DNA of 64,000 bases from Pararhizobium capsulatum DSM 1112 (GCF_030814475.1 NZ_JAUSVF010000001.1:4001001-4065000); one strand, 5' to 3'; positions 1 through 9,624 are shown, numbered from the stretch's first letter. Made by a program: numbers and translations. Notes: a model not told the origin generated them from the letters alone.

Positions 1-70
1 CGTGGGGTCGGATAGACCCACATGCCCGGCCTGCCAGCAGGAGGCCGGAACGCGAAAGGGGGGTGCAATC

Positions 71-973
71 ATGGCCCGCAGTACGATGCCGACAATCACC
101 GCGGAAGGTGGTCTCAACAAATATCTCGACGAAATTCGCAAATTTCCCATGCTCGAGCCGCAGGAAGAGTACATGCTCGCCAAGCGCTATCAGGAGCATG
201 ATGACCGCAAGGCGGCCCACCAACTCGTTACCAGCCACCTGCGTCTCGTCGCAAAGATTGCGATGGGCTATCGTGGGTATGGCTTGCCGATCGGTGAAGT
301 TGTTTCCGAAGGCAATGTCGGACTGATGCAGGCCGTCAAGAAGTTTGACCCGGAGCGCGGCTTCCGCCTTGCCACCTACGCGATGTGGTGGATCAAGGCC
401 TCGATCCAGGAGTATATCCTGCGGTCCTGGTCGCTGGTGAAGATGGGCACGACTGCCAACCAGAAGCGCCTGTTCTTCAACCTGCGCCGCTTGAAAGGCA
501 AGATCCAGGCACTCGACGATGGTGATCTGAAGCCGGAGCATGTCAAGCAGATCGCCACGACCCTGAATGTTTCCGAGGCCGAAGTCATATCGATGAACCA
601 GCGCCTCTCCGGCGATGCGTCGCTCAATGCGCCGATCAAGGCGAGCGAAGGCGAGAGCGGTCAATGGCAGGATTGGCTGGTCGACGATCATGACAGCCAG
701 GAAGAAATGCTCATCGAGCAGGACGAACTGGAAAGCCGCCGCGCGCTCCTGGCAACGGCCATGGGCGTGCTGAACGATCGTGAACGCCGCATATTCGAAG
801 CACGCCGCCTGACGGAAGATCCGGTAACGCTGGAAGATCTGTCGACCGAGTTCGATATCAGCCGCGAGCGCGTTCGTCAGATCGAAGTTCGCGCCTTCGA
901 AAAGGTCCAGGGCGCCGTCCAGAAAGCTGCGCTTGAGCGCGCGCAGCAACTGCGCGTCATCGAAGACGCCTGA
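71..973 (+). CDS. rpoH: RNA polymerase heat-shock sigma factor RpoH (sigma-32)
   Basis: About 300 residues, the usual length for RpoH. It directs core RNA polymerase to heat-shock promoters. Region 2.1-2.4 is clear (LVTSHLRLVAKIA, GLPIGEVVSEGNVGLMQAVKKF cut into its core, then TYAMWWIKASIQEYILRSW), followed by QKRLFFNLRR, the RpoH box that contacts core enzyme and is degraded via FtsH in E. coli. Region 4.2 at the C-terminus has an HTH ending ISRERVRQIEVRAFEK. The ATG at 71 is chosen over an in-frame upstream start because it follows a GGGGGG-rich ribosome site at about 58-64 and gives the normal N-terminus (MARSTMPTI). Two hairpins lie just upstream (2-21 and 26-48). A terminator follows at 999-1030. 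Rhizobia often carry several rpoH genes; which paralogue this is cannot be told here. Confidence 0.95.
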   Translation: MARSTMPTITAEGGLNKYLDEIRKFPMLEPQEEYMLAKRYQEHDDRKAAHQLVTSHLRLVAKIAMGYRGYGLPIGEVVSEGNVGLMQAVKKFDPERGFRLATYAMWWIKASIQEYILRSWSLVKMGTTANQKRLFFNLRRLKGKIQALDDGDLKPEHVKQIATTLNVSEAEVISMNQRLSGDASLNAPIKASEGESGQWQDWLVDDHDSQEEMLIEQDELESRRALLATAMGVLNDRERRIFEARRLTEDPVTLEDLSTEFDISRERVRQIEVRAFEKVQGAVQKAALERAQQLRVIEDA

Positions 974-998
974 TCGCCTCGATGCATGCAAAAACGAG

Positions 999-1030
999 AA
1001 AAACCGGTCGGAGCAATCCGGCCGGTTTTT
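999..1030 (+). terminator. Rho-independent terminator of rpoH
   Basis: Inverted repeat AAAACCGG...CCGGTTTT with additional internal CGG/CCG pairing and a run of five T, 25 bases after the rpoH stop. Confidence 0.85.
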
Positions 1031-1032
1031 AC

Positions 1033-1132
1033 AGGATGTCTGGTTCAGATTGAACCAAACATCCTCCAGATTCTTTTGTTTCCGTTTGTCTTTTCGGGAA
1101 AACCGGTTTCCGCTTTTCCCTGACAAACTCTA
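1033..1132 (+). repeat. RIME-type palindromic repeat, copy 1 of 3
   Basis: A ~100-bp element made of two palindromes: a long hairpin with arms around GGATGTCTGGTTCA / TGAACCAAACATCC, a linker with TTCTTTTGTTT, then a second imperfect palindrome opening GTTTGTC and closing GACAAAC around AACCGGTTT. The same element recurs at 22974-23077 and 50250-50353 in the same orientation. The architecture (two large palindromes, ~108 bp, intergenic) fits the Rhizobium-specific intergenic mosaic elements. This copy lacks the flanking CTAGAG on the left and carries a small mismatch in the first palindrome, so it is the most diverged of the three. Confidence 0.8.
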
Positions 1133-1183
1133 ATGTCTGACTGACTTGCGATTGAGTACGGCCAGAGCAGACCGTTTCTCCGA

Positions 1184-3577
1184 TTACTGGCCGCTCGCCG
1201 CCGGTGCGCGACTCCAGGCCTGCAGCGCCTTGGTAAAGGCTTCCGTCCCTGCCGGACCCTTTTCCAGGGTCAGAAGTGCACGACGACCATTGCGATAGGT
1301 CAGGGGAACATCGACCCAGCTGCGCGTCCGCAGAAGCTCGGTGTTGGTCGCGACCGCCTCCGGATAATCGTTCAGCGCGATCATGTGGAAGTCGTCCGTG
1401 ATCTTGGCTGGCACGGCGATCAGGGCATCGCCCCGCGCCTGTTCTGTCTGCTTCATCGATACGCGCTGGACGCTGTCGATGCTGCCGCCTTCGAAATTCT
1501 CGGGCAACGAGAAGACAAACTCGATGACATGGCTTGCAGGCAGCGATGGGTCGGTGTTTCGCTTCAACGTCATCAGCGCCGTCAGGCCACGCTCGGGCAC
1601 GCTGATCTGCGCCTGAACCGTCGGTTCCGGCGGAGCGTCGTTGCCTGGAGATTCTTCCTTGAGTGACCAGGCAACCGTTCCCTCTATCGCCGTCGGCGAC
1701 GATTGGCCGAGACGCTCCTCGTAGAGGAACATCTTCTGAGCGCCCTCGGGAACTTGAACGTTTGCAGGGGTTGGCGACTGCCCGGTTCCCGTTGCGGGGG
1801 TTGTCGCAGCACCGGCTGCGGGATTGGTCGCGGTGGTGGCGGCATTGGCCTGGGCAGCCGGCGTTCCGGCTTCGGTCTGGGCAGCTACGGATTTGCCCTC
1901 GGCTTCGCTGCTGGCATCGCCGGTCGGCAAGGCAGCCGGACCGCTGTCAACCTCGGAGCCATCCGTCTGGAGGCGTTGCGTGAACTTCGTCGCACTGCTG
2001 TCCAGCGATGCAACATCCGTCTTGGGCTGCGCGCTATCGGTATTCGTTGCTGCTGGTGTTTCCGTGGCAGGCTTGGATGTAGCCGGTGTTTCCGTCGTCG
2101 TTGAAACAGGTGTCGTCGAAACAGGTGCAGATGTGGTGACCGAAGCAACGGTTTCAGTGACCCACTTATTCACGACATCACGGTTCAGCCAGTAAGCATA
2201 ACCGCTGCCGCCGAGCGCAGCCAGGAGAACCACTGCAATGCCGGCGATCTTGAGACCCGACCCCGAGCGTCGCGGCTCGACGCGATAGGAGACCGGGCGC
2301 GCGGGCGCCGCCATGGTCTCTGGATCCGGCACGGAAGGCGTGGCAGCGGGTTGTGCCTGCTCACCCTTGTCAAGCAACTGGTCGATATCGTCCCAATGGG
2401 CGGTTGGCAACCCTGCGGGAGCCTCAGGCGTCACGGGCTTCTCGACCGGCCATGACCAATCGGAAACAGCGGGCTCACTGCCTTCCACGGAGGCTGTCTT
2501 GGTCGGTTGCTGGAAAGGATCGCTGTCGTCCCATTCCCAGGAGTGCGACGGCTCGGTCGGAGCGCCCTGCCGGGCACCACCAGCAGCAGATTCCGGCGGC
2601 ATATAATCGGCCAGATCGACCACCTTGCCGTCGGCATCATCCGAGGCGCGTTCTGTCCAGACAGGCTCGACAACCGCACTCGCCGCCATGGGTGCCTGTT
2701 GTTCCCATTCCGGAAGATCCCATTCGGAACCGGCGATTGGCGCTTCTGCCTCGGCGCGGGTATCCTCAACCGACGGCATCTCGACGGGCTCGACCGAAGC
2801 TGGCTCCTGCCATGGCTCTTCCGACTGAACGAAAGGCACGTCTTCGACTGCCTGATGCTCCCGTGTATCCACCGGTTCTACTTCAACGGCAGGCTCCGCC
2901 TCGACCGGCGCAGAGACAGGCTCCTCCTCGTCGATGGAAACGACGTCGTGATCCTCGGCTGACGCATGATGCTCAGGCGAAACGAAAGGCTCGGAGGCGT
3001 CAGCGGTCTCGGGCTCGGACCACTCGGGTTCCGGCGCTACCGGCGTGTCGTGATAGGCCTCGGCTTCGGTATACTCGGGAGCATCCTGCAACACCCCTGT
3101 CACCGGCTCGGCGTAGGCCTCCTCGACACCGGGGTCGTGCTGTGGCGCAGGCTCGACAATCGGCGCCTGGTCTTCGGCAGCTTCGATCTGCTCAGGTTCG
3201 GATGCAGGTTCCGGCTCGGCTTCTGCTACTGGCTCGGGCTCCGCCGGCTCGGCGTATTCTGCGGCAGCCTCCGATGGCGCGGGTTCCGGCTCCTGCACAA
3301 CCGGCTCGTGATAGACGGCAGCGGCCGCCTCTGGCGCGAAATCGGCATCCTCGATCGCCGGCAGGGCTTCGTCGTAGTCGCTCTCGACCTCGTTGATCGC
3401 CGCCTCGAGCTTCGTCATCTGACGCTCGATCATATGGTCCGAAGGACGCGGCTTCATGCTTTCAAGTTGACGGCGAACGGCACTCCGGGCCTTTTCATAG
3501 ACCTTCGACCGCATTTCAGGAACATTGTCCGAGAGACCATCAACGGTCCTTCGAATAACAGCAACAAAATCCGCCAT
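1184..3577 (-). CDS. Large acidic single-pass membrane protein of unknown function
   Basis: Unknown function; 797 residues. Residues 1-75 form a basic, helical N-terminal region (MADFVAVIRRTVDGL, then KARSAVRRQLESMKPRPS). Residues ~80-430 are a low-complexity segment extremely rich in Glu, Pro and Ala (repeated EPEPA/VEPV-like runs). One membrane helix lies at ~441-465 (IAGIAVVLLAALGGSGYAYWL), then a Thr/Ala/Pro-rich linker and a more ordered C-terminal domain (~600-797) with regular beta/alpha character. With no signal peptide and the helix in the middle, the acidic part is probably cytoplasmic and the C-terminal domain periplasmic. It follows purA on the same strand with a strong hairpin (3604-3626) between. 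Conserved hypothetical in rhizobia as far as I recall; the acidic linker could scaffold other proteins, but that is inference. Confidence 0.8.
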   Translation of the reverse strand: MADFVAVIRRTVDGLSDNVPEMRSKVYEKARSAVRRQLESMKPRPSDHMIERQMTKLEAAINEVESDYDEALPAIEDADFAPEAAAAVYHEPVVQEPEPAPSEAAAEYAEPAEPEPVAEAEPEPASEPEQIEAAEDQAPIVEPAPQHDPGVEEAYAEPVTGVLQDAPEYTEAEAYHDTPVAPEPEWSEPETADASEPFVSPEHHASAEDHDVVSIDEEEPVSAPVEAEPAVEVEPVDTREHQAVEDVPFVQSEEPWQEPASVEPVEMPSVEDTRAEAEAPIAGSEWDLPEWEQQAPMAASAVVEPVWTERASDDADGKVVDLADYMPPESAAGGARQGAPTEPSHSWEWDDSDPFQQPTKTASVEGSEPAVSDWSWPVEKPVTPEAPAGLPTAHWDDIDQLLDKGEQAQPAATPSVPDPETMAAPARPVSYRVEPRRSGSGLKIAGIAVVLLAALGGSGYAYWLNRDVVNKWVTETVASVTTSAPVSTTPVSTTTETPATSKPATETPAATNTDSAQPKTDVASLDSSATKFTQRLQTDGSEVDSGPAALPTGDASSEAEGKSVAAQTEAGTPAAQANAATTATNPAAGAATTPATGTGQSPTPANVQVPEGAQKMFLYEERLGQSSPTAIEGTVAWSLKEESPGNDAPPEPTVQAQISVPERGLTALMTLKRNTDPSLPASHVIEFVFSLPENFEGGSIDSVQRVSMKQTEQARGDALIAVPAKITDDFHMIALNDYPEAVATNTELLRTRSWVDVPLTYRNGRRALLTLEKGPAGTEAFTKALQAWSRAPAASGQ

Positions 3578-3603
3578 CAGAACTTTCTCATACCCTGCAG
3601 GGC

Positions 3604-3626
3604 GCTCGGCTCTTTCAGAGCCGAGC
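3604..3626 (-). other. Perfect 10-bp hairpin between purA and the acidic membrane protein gene
   Basis: GCTCGGCTCT-TTC-AGAGCCGAGC, a perfect 10-bp stem with a 3-base loop in the 77-bp gap. Neither strand shows a T-run after it, so it is more likely an mRNA-stabilising or processing hairpin than a simple terminator. Confidence 0.6.
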
Positions 3627-3654
3627 CATTCTTTTCCAGATCAGACCACGAAGA

Positions 3655-4953
3655 TTAGTCTTCAAATGGGTCTGTCACAAGTATCGTGTCGTCGCGCTCC
3701 GGGCTTGTGGAAAGAAGAGCGACAGGGGCGCCGATCAACTCCTCAACCTGACGAACATATTTGATCGCCTGCGCCGGGAGGTCCGCCCAGCTGCGCGCGC
3801 CGACCGTCGATTCCTTCCAGCCTTCGAGAGTGATGTAGACCGGCTTCGCCTGCGCCTGCTGGGCCTGGCTTGCCGGCAGGTGATCGATTTCGACGCCATC
3901 CAGCGTATAGCCGATGCAGATCTTCAGTTCGTCGAGACCATCGAGCACATCGAGTTTGGTCAGGGCGATGCCGGTGATGCCGTTGGTGGCGACCGACTGG
4001 CGCACGAGCGCCGCGTCGAACCAGCCGCAACGGCGCTTGCGGCCGGTAACAGTACCGAACTCATGACCCTTTTCACCCAGGAACTGGCCGATCTCGTCAT
4101 GCAGTTCCGTCGGGAACGGGCCTTCGCCGACACGAGTCGTGTAGGCCTTGGTGATACCGAGGATGTAGCCGAGCGCGCCTGGACCCATGCCGGAGCCGGC
4201 AGCAGCCTGTCCGGCGACCGTGTTGGACGACGTCACGAACGGATAGGTGCCATGGTCGATGTCGAGCAGCGTACCCTGCGCGCCTTCGAACAGGATGCGG
4301 GCACCCTTGCGGCGCTGACGGTCGAGCAGCAGCCAAACGGTATCCATGAAGGGCAGAACGCGGGCAGCGATCGAGGACAGCTCCTGCATGATCGCCTCGT
4401 GGCTGACTTCGGCCTCACCGAGACCGCGACGCAGCGCGTTGTGGTGCGTCAGCAACCGATCGACCTTGGCCGGCAGCGTATTGAGGTCAGCCAGATCCAT
4501 GACGCGGATGGCGCGGCGGCCGACCTTGTCTTCATAGGCAGGGCCGATACCGCGACGGGTCGTGCCGATCTTGGTGCCGCTGTTGGAAGCAGCATCTTCG
4601 CGGATGCCGTCAAGCTCGCGGTGCAGCGAAAGAATGAGAGTCGCGTTGTCGGCGACGCGCAGATTGTCCGGGGTGATGGTCACGCCCTGCTTGTCGAGCT
4701 TCTCTATTTCCGCAATCAGCGCATGCGGATCGATGACGACCCCATTGCCGATGACGGCGAGCTTGCCGGGGCGAACGACACCCGAAGGCAGAAGCGAGAG
4801 CTTGTAGCTGATACCGTCGATGACGAGCGTATGACCGGCGTTATGGCCGCCCTGGAAGCGCACGACGATATCAGCGCGTTCCGACAGCCAATCGACAATC
4901 TTGCCCTTGCCTTCATCGCCCCACTGCGAGCCGACCACCACGACATTCGTCAT
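3655..4953 (-). CDS. purA: Adenylosuccinate synthetase
   Basis: Joins IMP and aspartate using GTP in the first committed step of AMP synthesis. 432 residues, normal length. The N-terminus carries the GTP-binding/catalytic [16 protein letters not shown] region (residues 8-23), then GGHNAGHT with the catalytic His, and the C-terminal half has [11 protein letters not shown] and the base-binding [10 protein letters not shown]. The ATG at 4953 gives the standard [15 protein letters not shown] start after a GGGAAAACGGAA stretch. Stands alone; the divergent transporter gene starts 196 bp away. Confidence 0.97.
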   Translation of the reverse strand: MTNVVVVGSQWGDEGKGKIVDWLSERADIVVRFQGGHNAGHTLVIDGISYKLSLLPSGVVRPGKLAVIGNGVVIDPHALIAEIEKLDKQGVTITPDNLRVADNATLILSLHRELDGIREDAASNSGTKIGTTRRGIGPAYEDKVGRRAIRVMDLADLNTLPAKVDRLLTHHNALRRGLGEAEVSHEAIMQELSSIAARVLPFMDTVWLLLDRQRRKGARILFEGAQGTLLDIDHGTYPFVTSSNTVAGQAAAGSGMGPGALGYILGITKAYTTRVGEGPFPTELHDEIGQFLGEKGHEFGTVTGRKRRCGWFDAALVRQSVATNGITGIALTKLDVLDGLDELKICIGYTLDGVEIDHLPASQAQQAQAKPVYITLEGWKESTVGARSWADLPAQAIKYVRQVEELIGAPVALLSTSPERDDTILVTDPFED

Positions 4954-5148
4954 TTCCGTTTTCCCGTTGCTCGGCGCGTGTCACGCAAAGCCTTACAGCG
5001 CGCCACCTTCAAACCCGCGCATCTATACTGGTTTGTTTTTTGGAAAGCGACCCTGTTAGGCAGGTGAATCAGGGTTTTTGCATGACAATTGCGACCTTTA
5101 GCCTATATCACGAGGCCTCTATCGCCCCGATTGCGTGAGTCCGACGCC

Positions 5149-6075
5149 ATGAAATACAAGAAAATGCTCTCCATGAACCTGCAGGCCTACATCATCCTGT
5201 GCATCACGACGGCCATATGGGGAGGCAATTCAGTGGCGGGCAAGATGGCGGTCGGCCACGTCAGCCCGATGACGCTGACCACCAGCCGCTGGGTGATCGC
5301 CTGTCTCGTGCTGCTGGTCTTTGCCGCCCCCCAGGTGAAGCGTGACATGCCGGCCATCGCCAAAAACTGGTTGCTGCTGCTCGGCTACGGCACTGTCGGC
5401 TTCACGGCGTTCAATGCATTTCTTTACTCGGCTCTGCAGTATACCAGCGCCATCAACGCGGTCATCGAGCAGGCCGGCATTCCGATGGTCATCTTCCTGA
5501 TGAACTTCGCGCTGTTTCGCACCGCGGTTTCCTGGGCCCAGATTGCCGGCTTCACACTCACCCTTTTCGGCGTCGGGCTCACCGCTTCCCACGGCAATCC
5601 GGCCACCCTCCTTTCCCTGCAGCTCAATCAAGGGGATGCGCTTATGATGGCCGCCGTGCTCGTCTATGCCGGCTATACGGTAGCGCTCCGCTGGAAACCC
5701 GCAATCCATTGGAAAAGCCTGATTGCCGTTTCCGCCTTCGGTGCCCTCCTCAGCAGCCTGCCGCTTCTGGTTTGGGAAATCGGACAAGGAAACTTCATTT
5801 TCCCGGACACGGAGGGCTGGATGATCGTTGCCTATGCCGGATTGCTGCCGTCACTTGTGTCGCAGATACTCTATGTCCGCGGCGTCGAACTCATCGGGCC
5901 GAACCGGGCCGGGCTCTTCATCAACACGATCCCGATCTTCGGCATGCTGCTCTCGATCCTCCTGATCGGAGAAACGCTGGAAACCTTCCACATGATCGCC
6001 ATGGCTCTTGTGCTTGTCGGCATTGCGGTGGCCGAACGCGGGAGGCCAAAGCCTGCCGAAGCACAAGCTGCTTGA
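5149..6075 (+). CDS. EamA/DMT-family inner-membrane transporter
   Basis: Predicted small-molecule exporter of the drug/metabolite transporter superfamily, about 308 residues with ~10 hydrophobic helices arranged as two EamA repeats (first repeat from NLQAYIILCITTAIWGGNSV, second from ~residue 170). The end is a short hydrophilic tail (ERGRPKPAEAQAA). The substrate cannot be read from sequence. An upstream in-frame TTG (5089) would add 20 residues of non-membrane sequence; the ATG at 5149 (MKYKKMLSM) gives a short basic n-region typical of the family, and 5173 is a further alternative. Confidence 0.85.
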   Translation: MKYKKMLSMNLQAYIILCITTAIWGGNSVAGKMAVGHVSPMTLTTSRWVIACLVLLVFAAPQVKRDMPAIAKNWLLLLGYGTVGFTAFNAFLYSALQYTSAINAVIEQAGIPMVIFLMNFALFRTAVSWAQIAGFTLTLFGVGLTASHGNPATLLSLQLNQGDALMMAAVLVYAGYTVALRWKPAIHWKSLIAVSAFGALLSSLPLLVWEIGQGNFIFPDTEGWMIVAYAGLLPSLVSQILYVRGVELIGPNRAGLFINTIPIFGMLLSILLIGETLETFHMIAMALVLVGIAVAERGRPKPAEAQAA

Positions 6076-6107
6076 ATTGATCGAAGCCTGATCCCTCGTT
6101 GGAGCCT

Positions 6108-6623
6108 TCAGGGAAGCTTCCGCTCCATGTAGGCGGCCCCATCGCCATAGCTCGCGAGCTTTTCCGCCAGCATCGGATTGGTCTCCACGACAAAATGTTG
6201 CTTACGCCAGAATGGGCGTGAGCCACCGACAGACACCAGTCCGATGAAGCCGTATCCCTCATCGTGAGCGAGCGTCATGAGTTTCGCGACGATTCCTGCC
6301 CCCGCTCCGGATCCGCGCGTCATCGGCAGCAGCGCCAGGTCATGCAGATACCAGCAGTCGGCATCATCAGGAACGGCGCCGAGCGGCCGATTGAGCGGCG
6401 GCGGCAGGCAACGTTTCCAAGGATGGCTCAGCAGATAGCCATGGACTTCGTCTCCATCAACCAAGACGAAACAGCCCTTGGGACAAAGCGCCAGCCGCTC
6501 GGCCAGCACGGCCTTGTCTTCGGGGAAATCGGCATGGGCGATGGCCTGGATGGCAAGGATCGCATCGATATCGCCCGGCGACGCTTGCCGCCATTGAAAC
6601 TTCCGCTGTGCCTGCATCATCAT
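6108..6623 (-). CDS. GNAT-family N-acetyltransferase
   Basis: About 171 residues. Acetyl-CoA-dependent N-acetyltransferase fold: beta/alpha start FQWRQASPGDIDAILAIQ, central strand with CFVLVDGDEVHGYLL, and the acetyl-CoA loop LPMTRGSGAGAGIVAKLM (the R/Q-x-x-G-x-G/A motif region), then EGYGFIGLVSVGGSRPFW. The acceptor is unknown. The longest reading frame runs up to 6734 but the first 37 codons look non-coding and overlap a strong palindrome (6668-6697); the ATG cluster at 6623-6615 (MMMQAQRKF) is the likely start. Lies downstream of serA on the same strand. Confidence 0.8.
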   Translation of the reverse strand: MMMQAQRKFQWRQASPGDIDAILAIQAIAHADFPEDKAVLAERLALCPKGCFVLVDGDEVHGYLLSHPWKRCLPPPLNRPLGAVPDDADCWYLHDLALLPMTRGSGAGAGIVAKLMTLAHDEGYGFIGLVSVGGSRPFWRKQHFVVETNPMLAEKLASYGDGAAYMERKLP

Positions 6624-6667
6624 CGTCCACGGAGCTTGACTATAAACACGGTCATTATTGAACAGAT

Positions 6668-6697
6668 ATGGCGCGCCGATGAAGATCGGCGCGCCAT
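6668..6697. other. Perfect 13-bp inverted repeat between serA and the GNAT gene
   Basis: ATGGCGCGCCGAT-GAAG-ATCGGCGCGCCAT: 13-bp perfect arms and a 4-base loop. No T-run follows on either strand. It sits 67 bp after the serA stop; it could block read-through or protect the serA mRNA 3' end. Confidence 0.65.
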
Positions 6698-6764
6698 GAA
6701 AGCCAGTCTTGAGAGAAGCTGACGGTAAAAGCACCTGCCGCCCAGGGAGCAGCAGGCGGCGACA

Positions 6765-8360
6765 TCAATCGACGTTGAAGGTCAGAAGCTTAGCCTGACG
6801 GATGGCGTCATTGGCACGCAACTTGTCCAGAACCTCATCAGAAACCGGGCCATCGACGTACAATAGCGCGATAGCATCCGAACCCGCATCCTTGCGGCCG
6901 AGCTGGAAGTTGGCGATGTTGACGCCGGCATTGCCCAGCGTCATGCCGATGAAGCCGATCATGCCGGGAACGTCGGTGTTGGTGACGTAGATCATGTGGT
7001 TACCGACATCGGCATCCAGGTTGATGTCCTTGATCTGGATGAAGCGCGGCTTGCCGTCGGAGAAAACGGTACCGGCAACGGACCGTGTCTGGTTGGCGGT
7101 GGTCACTGTCAGCTTGATGTAGCCATCGAAGACGCCCGACTTGTCGCGCTTGACCTCGGAGAGGATGATACCCTTTTCCTTGATCATGATCGGCGCGGAA
7201 ACCATGTTGACGTCGGCCACCTGGCTGCGGATCAGGCCGGCGAGCGCCGCACTGGTCAGCGCCTTGGTGTTCATACCGGCGGTCGAACCGTCGTAGAGGA
7301 TCTCGATTTCCTTGATCGCGCTTTCCGTGACCTGGCCAACAAAGGCGCCGAGCACGTCTGCAAGCCTGATGAAGGGCTTCAGAAGCGGAGCTTCCTCAGC
7401 CGTGATTGAGGGCATGTTGATCGCGTTGGAGACGGCACCCTTGACGAGGTAATCCGACATCTGCTCGGCAACCTGCAGCGCCACGTTCTCCTGCGCTTCC
7501 GTGGTGGAAGCGCCGAGGTGCGGCGTGCAGACAACGTTCGGCAGGCCGAAGAGCGGGCTTTCCTTGGCAGGCTCGACCTCGAAGACGTCAAAGCCTGCAC
7601 CAGCGACATGGCCGGACTTGATCGCGTCGGCAAGGGCCGCCTCGTCGACCAGACCGCCGCGCGCGCAGTTGATGATGCGCACGCCCGGCTTGGTCTTGGC
7701 AAGGTTTTCACGGCCGAGAATGCCGCGCGTCTTGTCGGTCATCGGAACGTGCAGGGTGATGAAATCGGCCTTGGCCAGCAGTTCGTCGAGCTCCACCTTG
7801 GTGACGCCCATTTCCTGGGCGCGCTCGGCCGACAGGAAGGGATCGTAGGCCAGAACATGCATGCCGATGCCGATCGCCTTCTTGCAGACGATGCCGCCAA
7901 TATTGCCGGCCCCGATGACGCCGAGCGTCTTGCCGGTGATCTCGACGCCCATGAACTTCGACTTTTCCCACTTGCCGGCCTGGGTGGAGCTGTCGGCGGC
8001 GGGAAGCTGGCGGGCCACGGCGAACATCAGCGCAATGGCGTGTTCCGCCGTCGTGATCGAGTTGCCGAAGGGCGTGTTCATGACGATGATACCGCGGCGC
8101 GATGCAGCCGGAATGTCGACGTTATCAACACCGATGCCGGCGCGGCCGATAACCTTGAGGTTGGTCGCGGCCGCGATCAGCTTTTCGGTCGCCTTGGTGG
8201 CGGAGCGGATGGCAAGGCCGTCATAATTGCCGATGATTTCGGCAAGCTTGTCCTTGTCCTTGCCGAGTTGCGGCTGGAAATCGACTTCGACGCCACGATC
8301 GCGAAAGATCTGGACAGCGGTTTCCGACAGTTCGTCGGATACGAGAACGCGAGGTGCCAT
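6765..8360 (-). CDS. serA: D-3-phosphoglycerate dehydrogenase
   Basis: Oxidises 3-phosphoglycerate to 3-phosphohydroxypyruvate with NAD+, the first step of serine synthesis. 531 residues, the long (type 1) form. N-terminal substrate domain, NAD-binding Rossmann loop GVIGAGNIGGIV (~149-160), catalytic Arg/Glu/His region (INCARGGLVDEAAL; CTPHLGAST), an intervening ASB domain, and a C-terminal ACT domain (GMIGFIGMTLGNAGVNIA, ~458-475) that binds serine for feedback control in this form. Follows serC on the same strand with an 85-bp gap that holds a hairpin, so probably one serC-serA operon. Confidence 0.97.
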   Translation of the reverse strand: MAPRVLVSDELSETAVQIFRDRGVEVDFQPQLGKDKDKLAEIIGNYDGLAIRSATKATEKLIAAATNLKVIGRAGIGVDNVDIPAASRRGIIVMNTPFGNSITTAEHAIALMFAVARQLPAADSSTQAGKWEKSKFMGVEITGKTLGVIGAGNIGGIVCKKAIGIGMHVLAYDPFLSAERAQEMGVTKVELDELLAKADFITLHVPMTDKTRGILGRENLAKTKPGVRIINCARGGLVDEAALADAIKSGHVAGAGFDVFEVEPAKESPLFGLPNVVCTPHLGASTTEAQENVALQVAEQMSDYLVKGAVSNAINMPSITAEEAPLLKPFIRLADVLGAFVGQVTESAIKEIEILYDGSTAGMNTKALTSAALAGLIRSQVADVNMVSAPIMIKEKGIILSEVKRDKSGVFDGYIKLTVTTANQTRSVAGTVFSDGKPRFIQIKDINLDADVGNHMIYVTNTDVPGMIGFIGMTLGNAGVNIANFQLGRKDAGSDAIALLYVDGPVSDEVLDKLRANDAIRQAKLLTFNVD

Positions 8361-8407
8361 GATGGGCTTCCTTCAAAAACGGTCAGCGATGAAAATAGTG
8401 GGAATGG

Positions 8408-8433
8408 AAGGCTTCGCCCGCTGGCGAAGCCCT
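8408..8433 (-). other. Hairpin in the serC-serA gap
   Basis: AAGGCTTCGCC and GGCGAAGCCCTT form a ~10-bp stem around a 4-base loop. No U-run, so more likely an RNA stability or processing element tuning serC versus serA expression than a terminator. Confidence 0.5.
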
Positions 8434-8445
8434 TGGCATGTCACG

Positions 8446-9624
8446 TCAGGCAGCAACCTGTGAAAGCGTTGCCTTCTGGGTCTCGAAAGCCCAGGAGAGC
8501 CACGGCATGAGCTTTTCCATGTCGGCAGCTTCGATGGTCGCACCGGCCCAGATGCGCAGGCCCGAAGGCGCATCGCGATAAGCGCCGATGTCGTAAGCGA
8601 CGCCTTCCTTTTCCAGGAGGGTGACGACACCCTTGGCAAAACCAGCCTGGCCATCGGCATCCAGCGCTTCGACGTCCTTATCGACGATCCGGAGGCAGAC
8701 TGAGGTGTTTGAGGCCGTTTCCGGCTTCACGGCCAGATTGGCGATCCAGTCATTGGCGGCAACGAAATCGGTGATGACCTTGGTATTGGCATCCGCACGC
8801 GCAATCAGCGCCTTGAGGCCGCCGATCTTCCGCGCCCAGAGCAGTGCATCGATATAGTCCTCGACGCAGAGCATGGAGGGCGTGTTGATGGTCTCGCCCT
8901 TGAAGATGCCTTCAGAGAGCTTGCCACCCGAAGTCATGCGGAAGATTTTTGGCAACGGCCAGGCCGGGGTGTAGGTAAGCAGACGCTCGACAGCACGCGG
9001 CGAGAGGATGATGACGCCATGGGCGCCCTCACCGCCGAGAACCTTCTGCCAGGAGAAGGTAACGACATCGAGCTTGGCGAAATCGAGGTTCTGCGCGAAA
9101 GCCGCCGAGGTGGCGTCGCAGATTGTCAGGCCCTTGCGGTCAGCCGGAATAAAATCGGCGTTCGGAACACGGACGCCAGAGGTGGTGCCGTTCCAGGTGA
9201 AGACGACATCACGGTCGAAATCGACGGTGGTCAGGTCCGGCAGCTCGCCGTAACCGGCTTCAATGCGGCGGACGTCCTTGAGCTTCAGCTGCTTCACGAC
9301 ATCAGTCACCCAGCCGGCGCCGAAGCTTTCCCAGGCCAGCATGTCAACGCCGCGCTCACCGAGCAGCGACCAGAGCGCCATTTCGAGAGCGCCAGTATCG
9401 GACGCGGGCACGATGCCGATACGGTAATCCGCCGGCACCTCCAGAATTTCACGGGTAAGATCTATGGCCTGCTGCAGCTTGGTCTTTCCGACTTTCGCAC
9501 GGTGCGAACGGCCAAGCGGCGCGTCGGAGAGAGCATCGAGCGTCCAACCGGGGCGCTTCGAGCAAGGGCCAGAAGAAAAATGGGTATTTTGCGGACGTAC
9601 GTCCGGCTTTGCGGTCTTCGCCAT
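8446..9624 (-). CDS. serC: Phosphoserine aminotransferase
   Basis: PLP enzyme that transfers the amino group of glutamate to 3-phosphohydroxypyruvate in serine synthesis (and to the B6 intermediate 3-hydroxy-4-phosphohydroxybutanoate in organisms using that route). 392 residues, class V aminotransferase fold; the N-terminus has the characteristic [12 protein letters not shown] and [10 protein letters not shown]; the PLP lysine is in [14 protein letters not shown]. The start ATG directly follows a two-hairpin leader (9625-9673) whose second stem ends at the start codon region. Operon with serA. Confidence 0.96.
   Translation of the reverse strand: MAKTAKPDVRPQNTHFSSGPCSKRPGWTLDALSDAPLGRSHRAKVGKTKLQQAIDLTREILEVPADYRIGIVPASDTGALEMALWSLLGERGVDMLAWESFGAGWVTDVVKQLKLKDVRRIEAGYGELPDLTTVDFDRDVVFTWNGTTSGVRVPNADFIPADRKGLTICDATSAAFAQNLDFAKLDVVTFSWQKVLGGEGAHGVIILSPRAVERLLTYTPAWPLPKIFRMTSGGKLSEGIFKGETINTPSMLCVEDYIDALLWARKIGGLKALIARADANTKVITDFVAANDWIANLAVKPETASNTSVCLRIVDKDVEALDADGQAGFAKGVVTLLEKEGVAYDIGAYRDAPSGLRIWAGATIEAADMEKLMPWLSWAFETQKATLSQVAA

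Noticed and set aside
2353..3396. 347-codon plus-strand frame rich in Arg/Pro
   Set aside because: Complement of the Glu/Pro-rich tract of the 797-aa protein.
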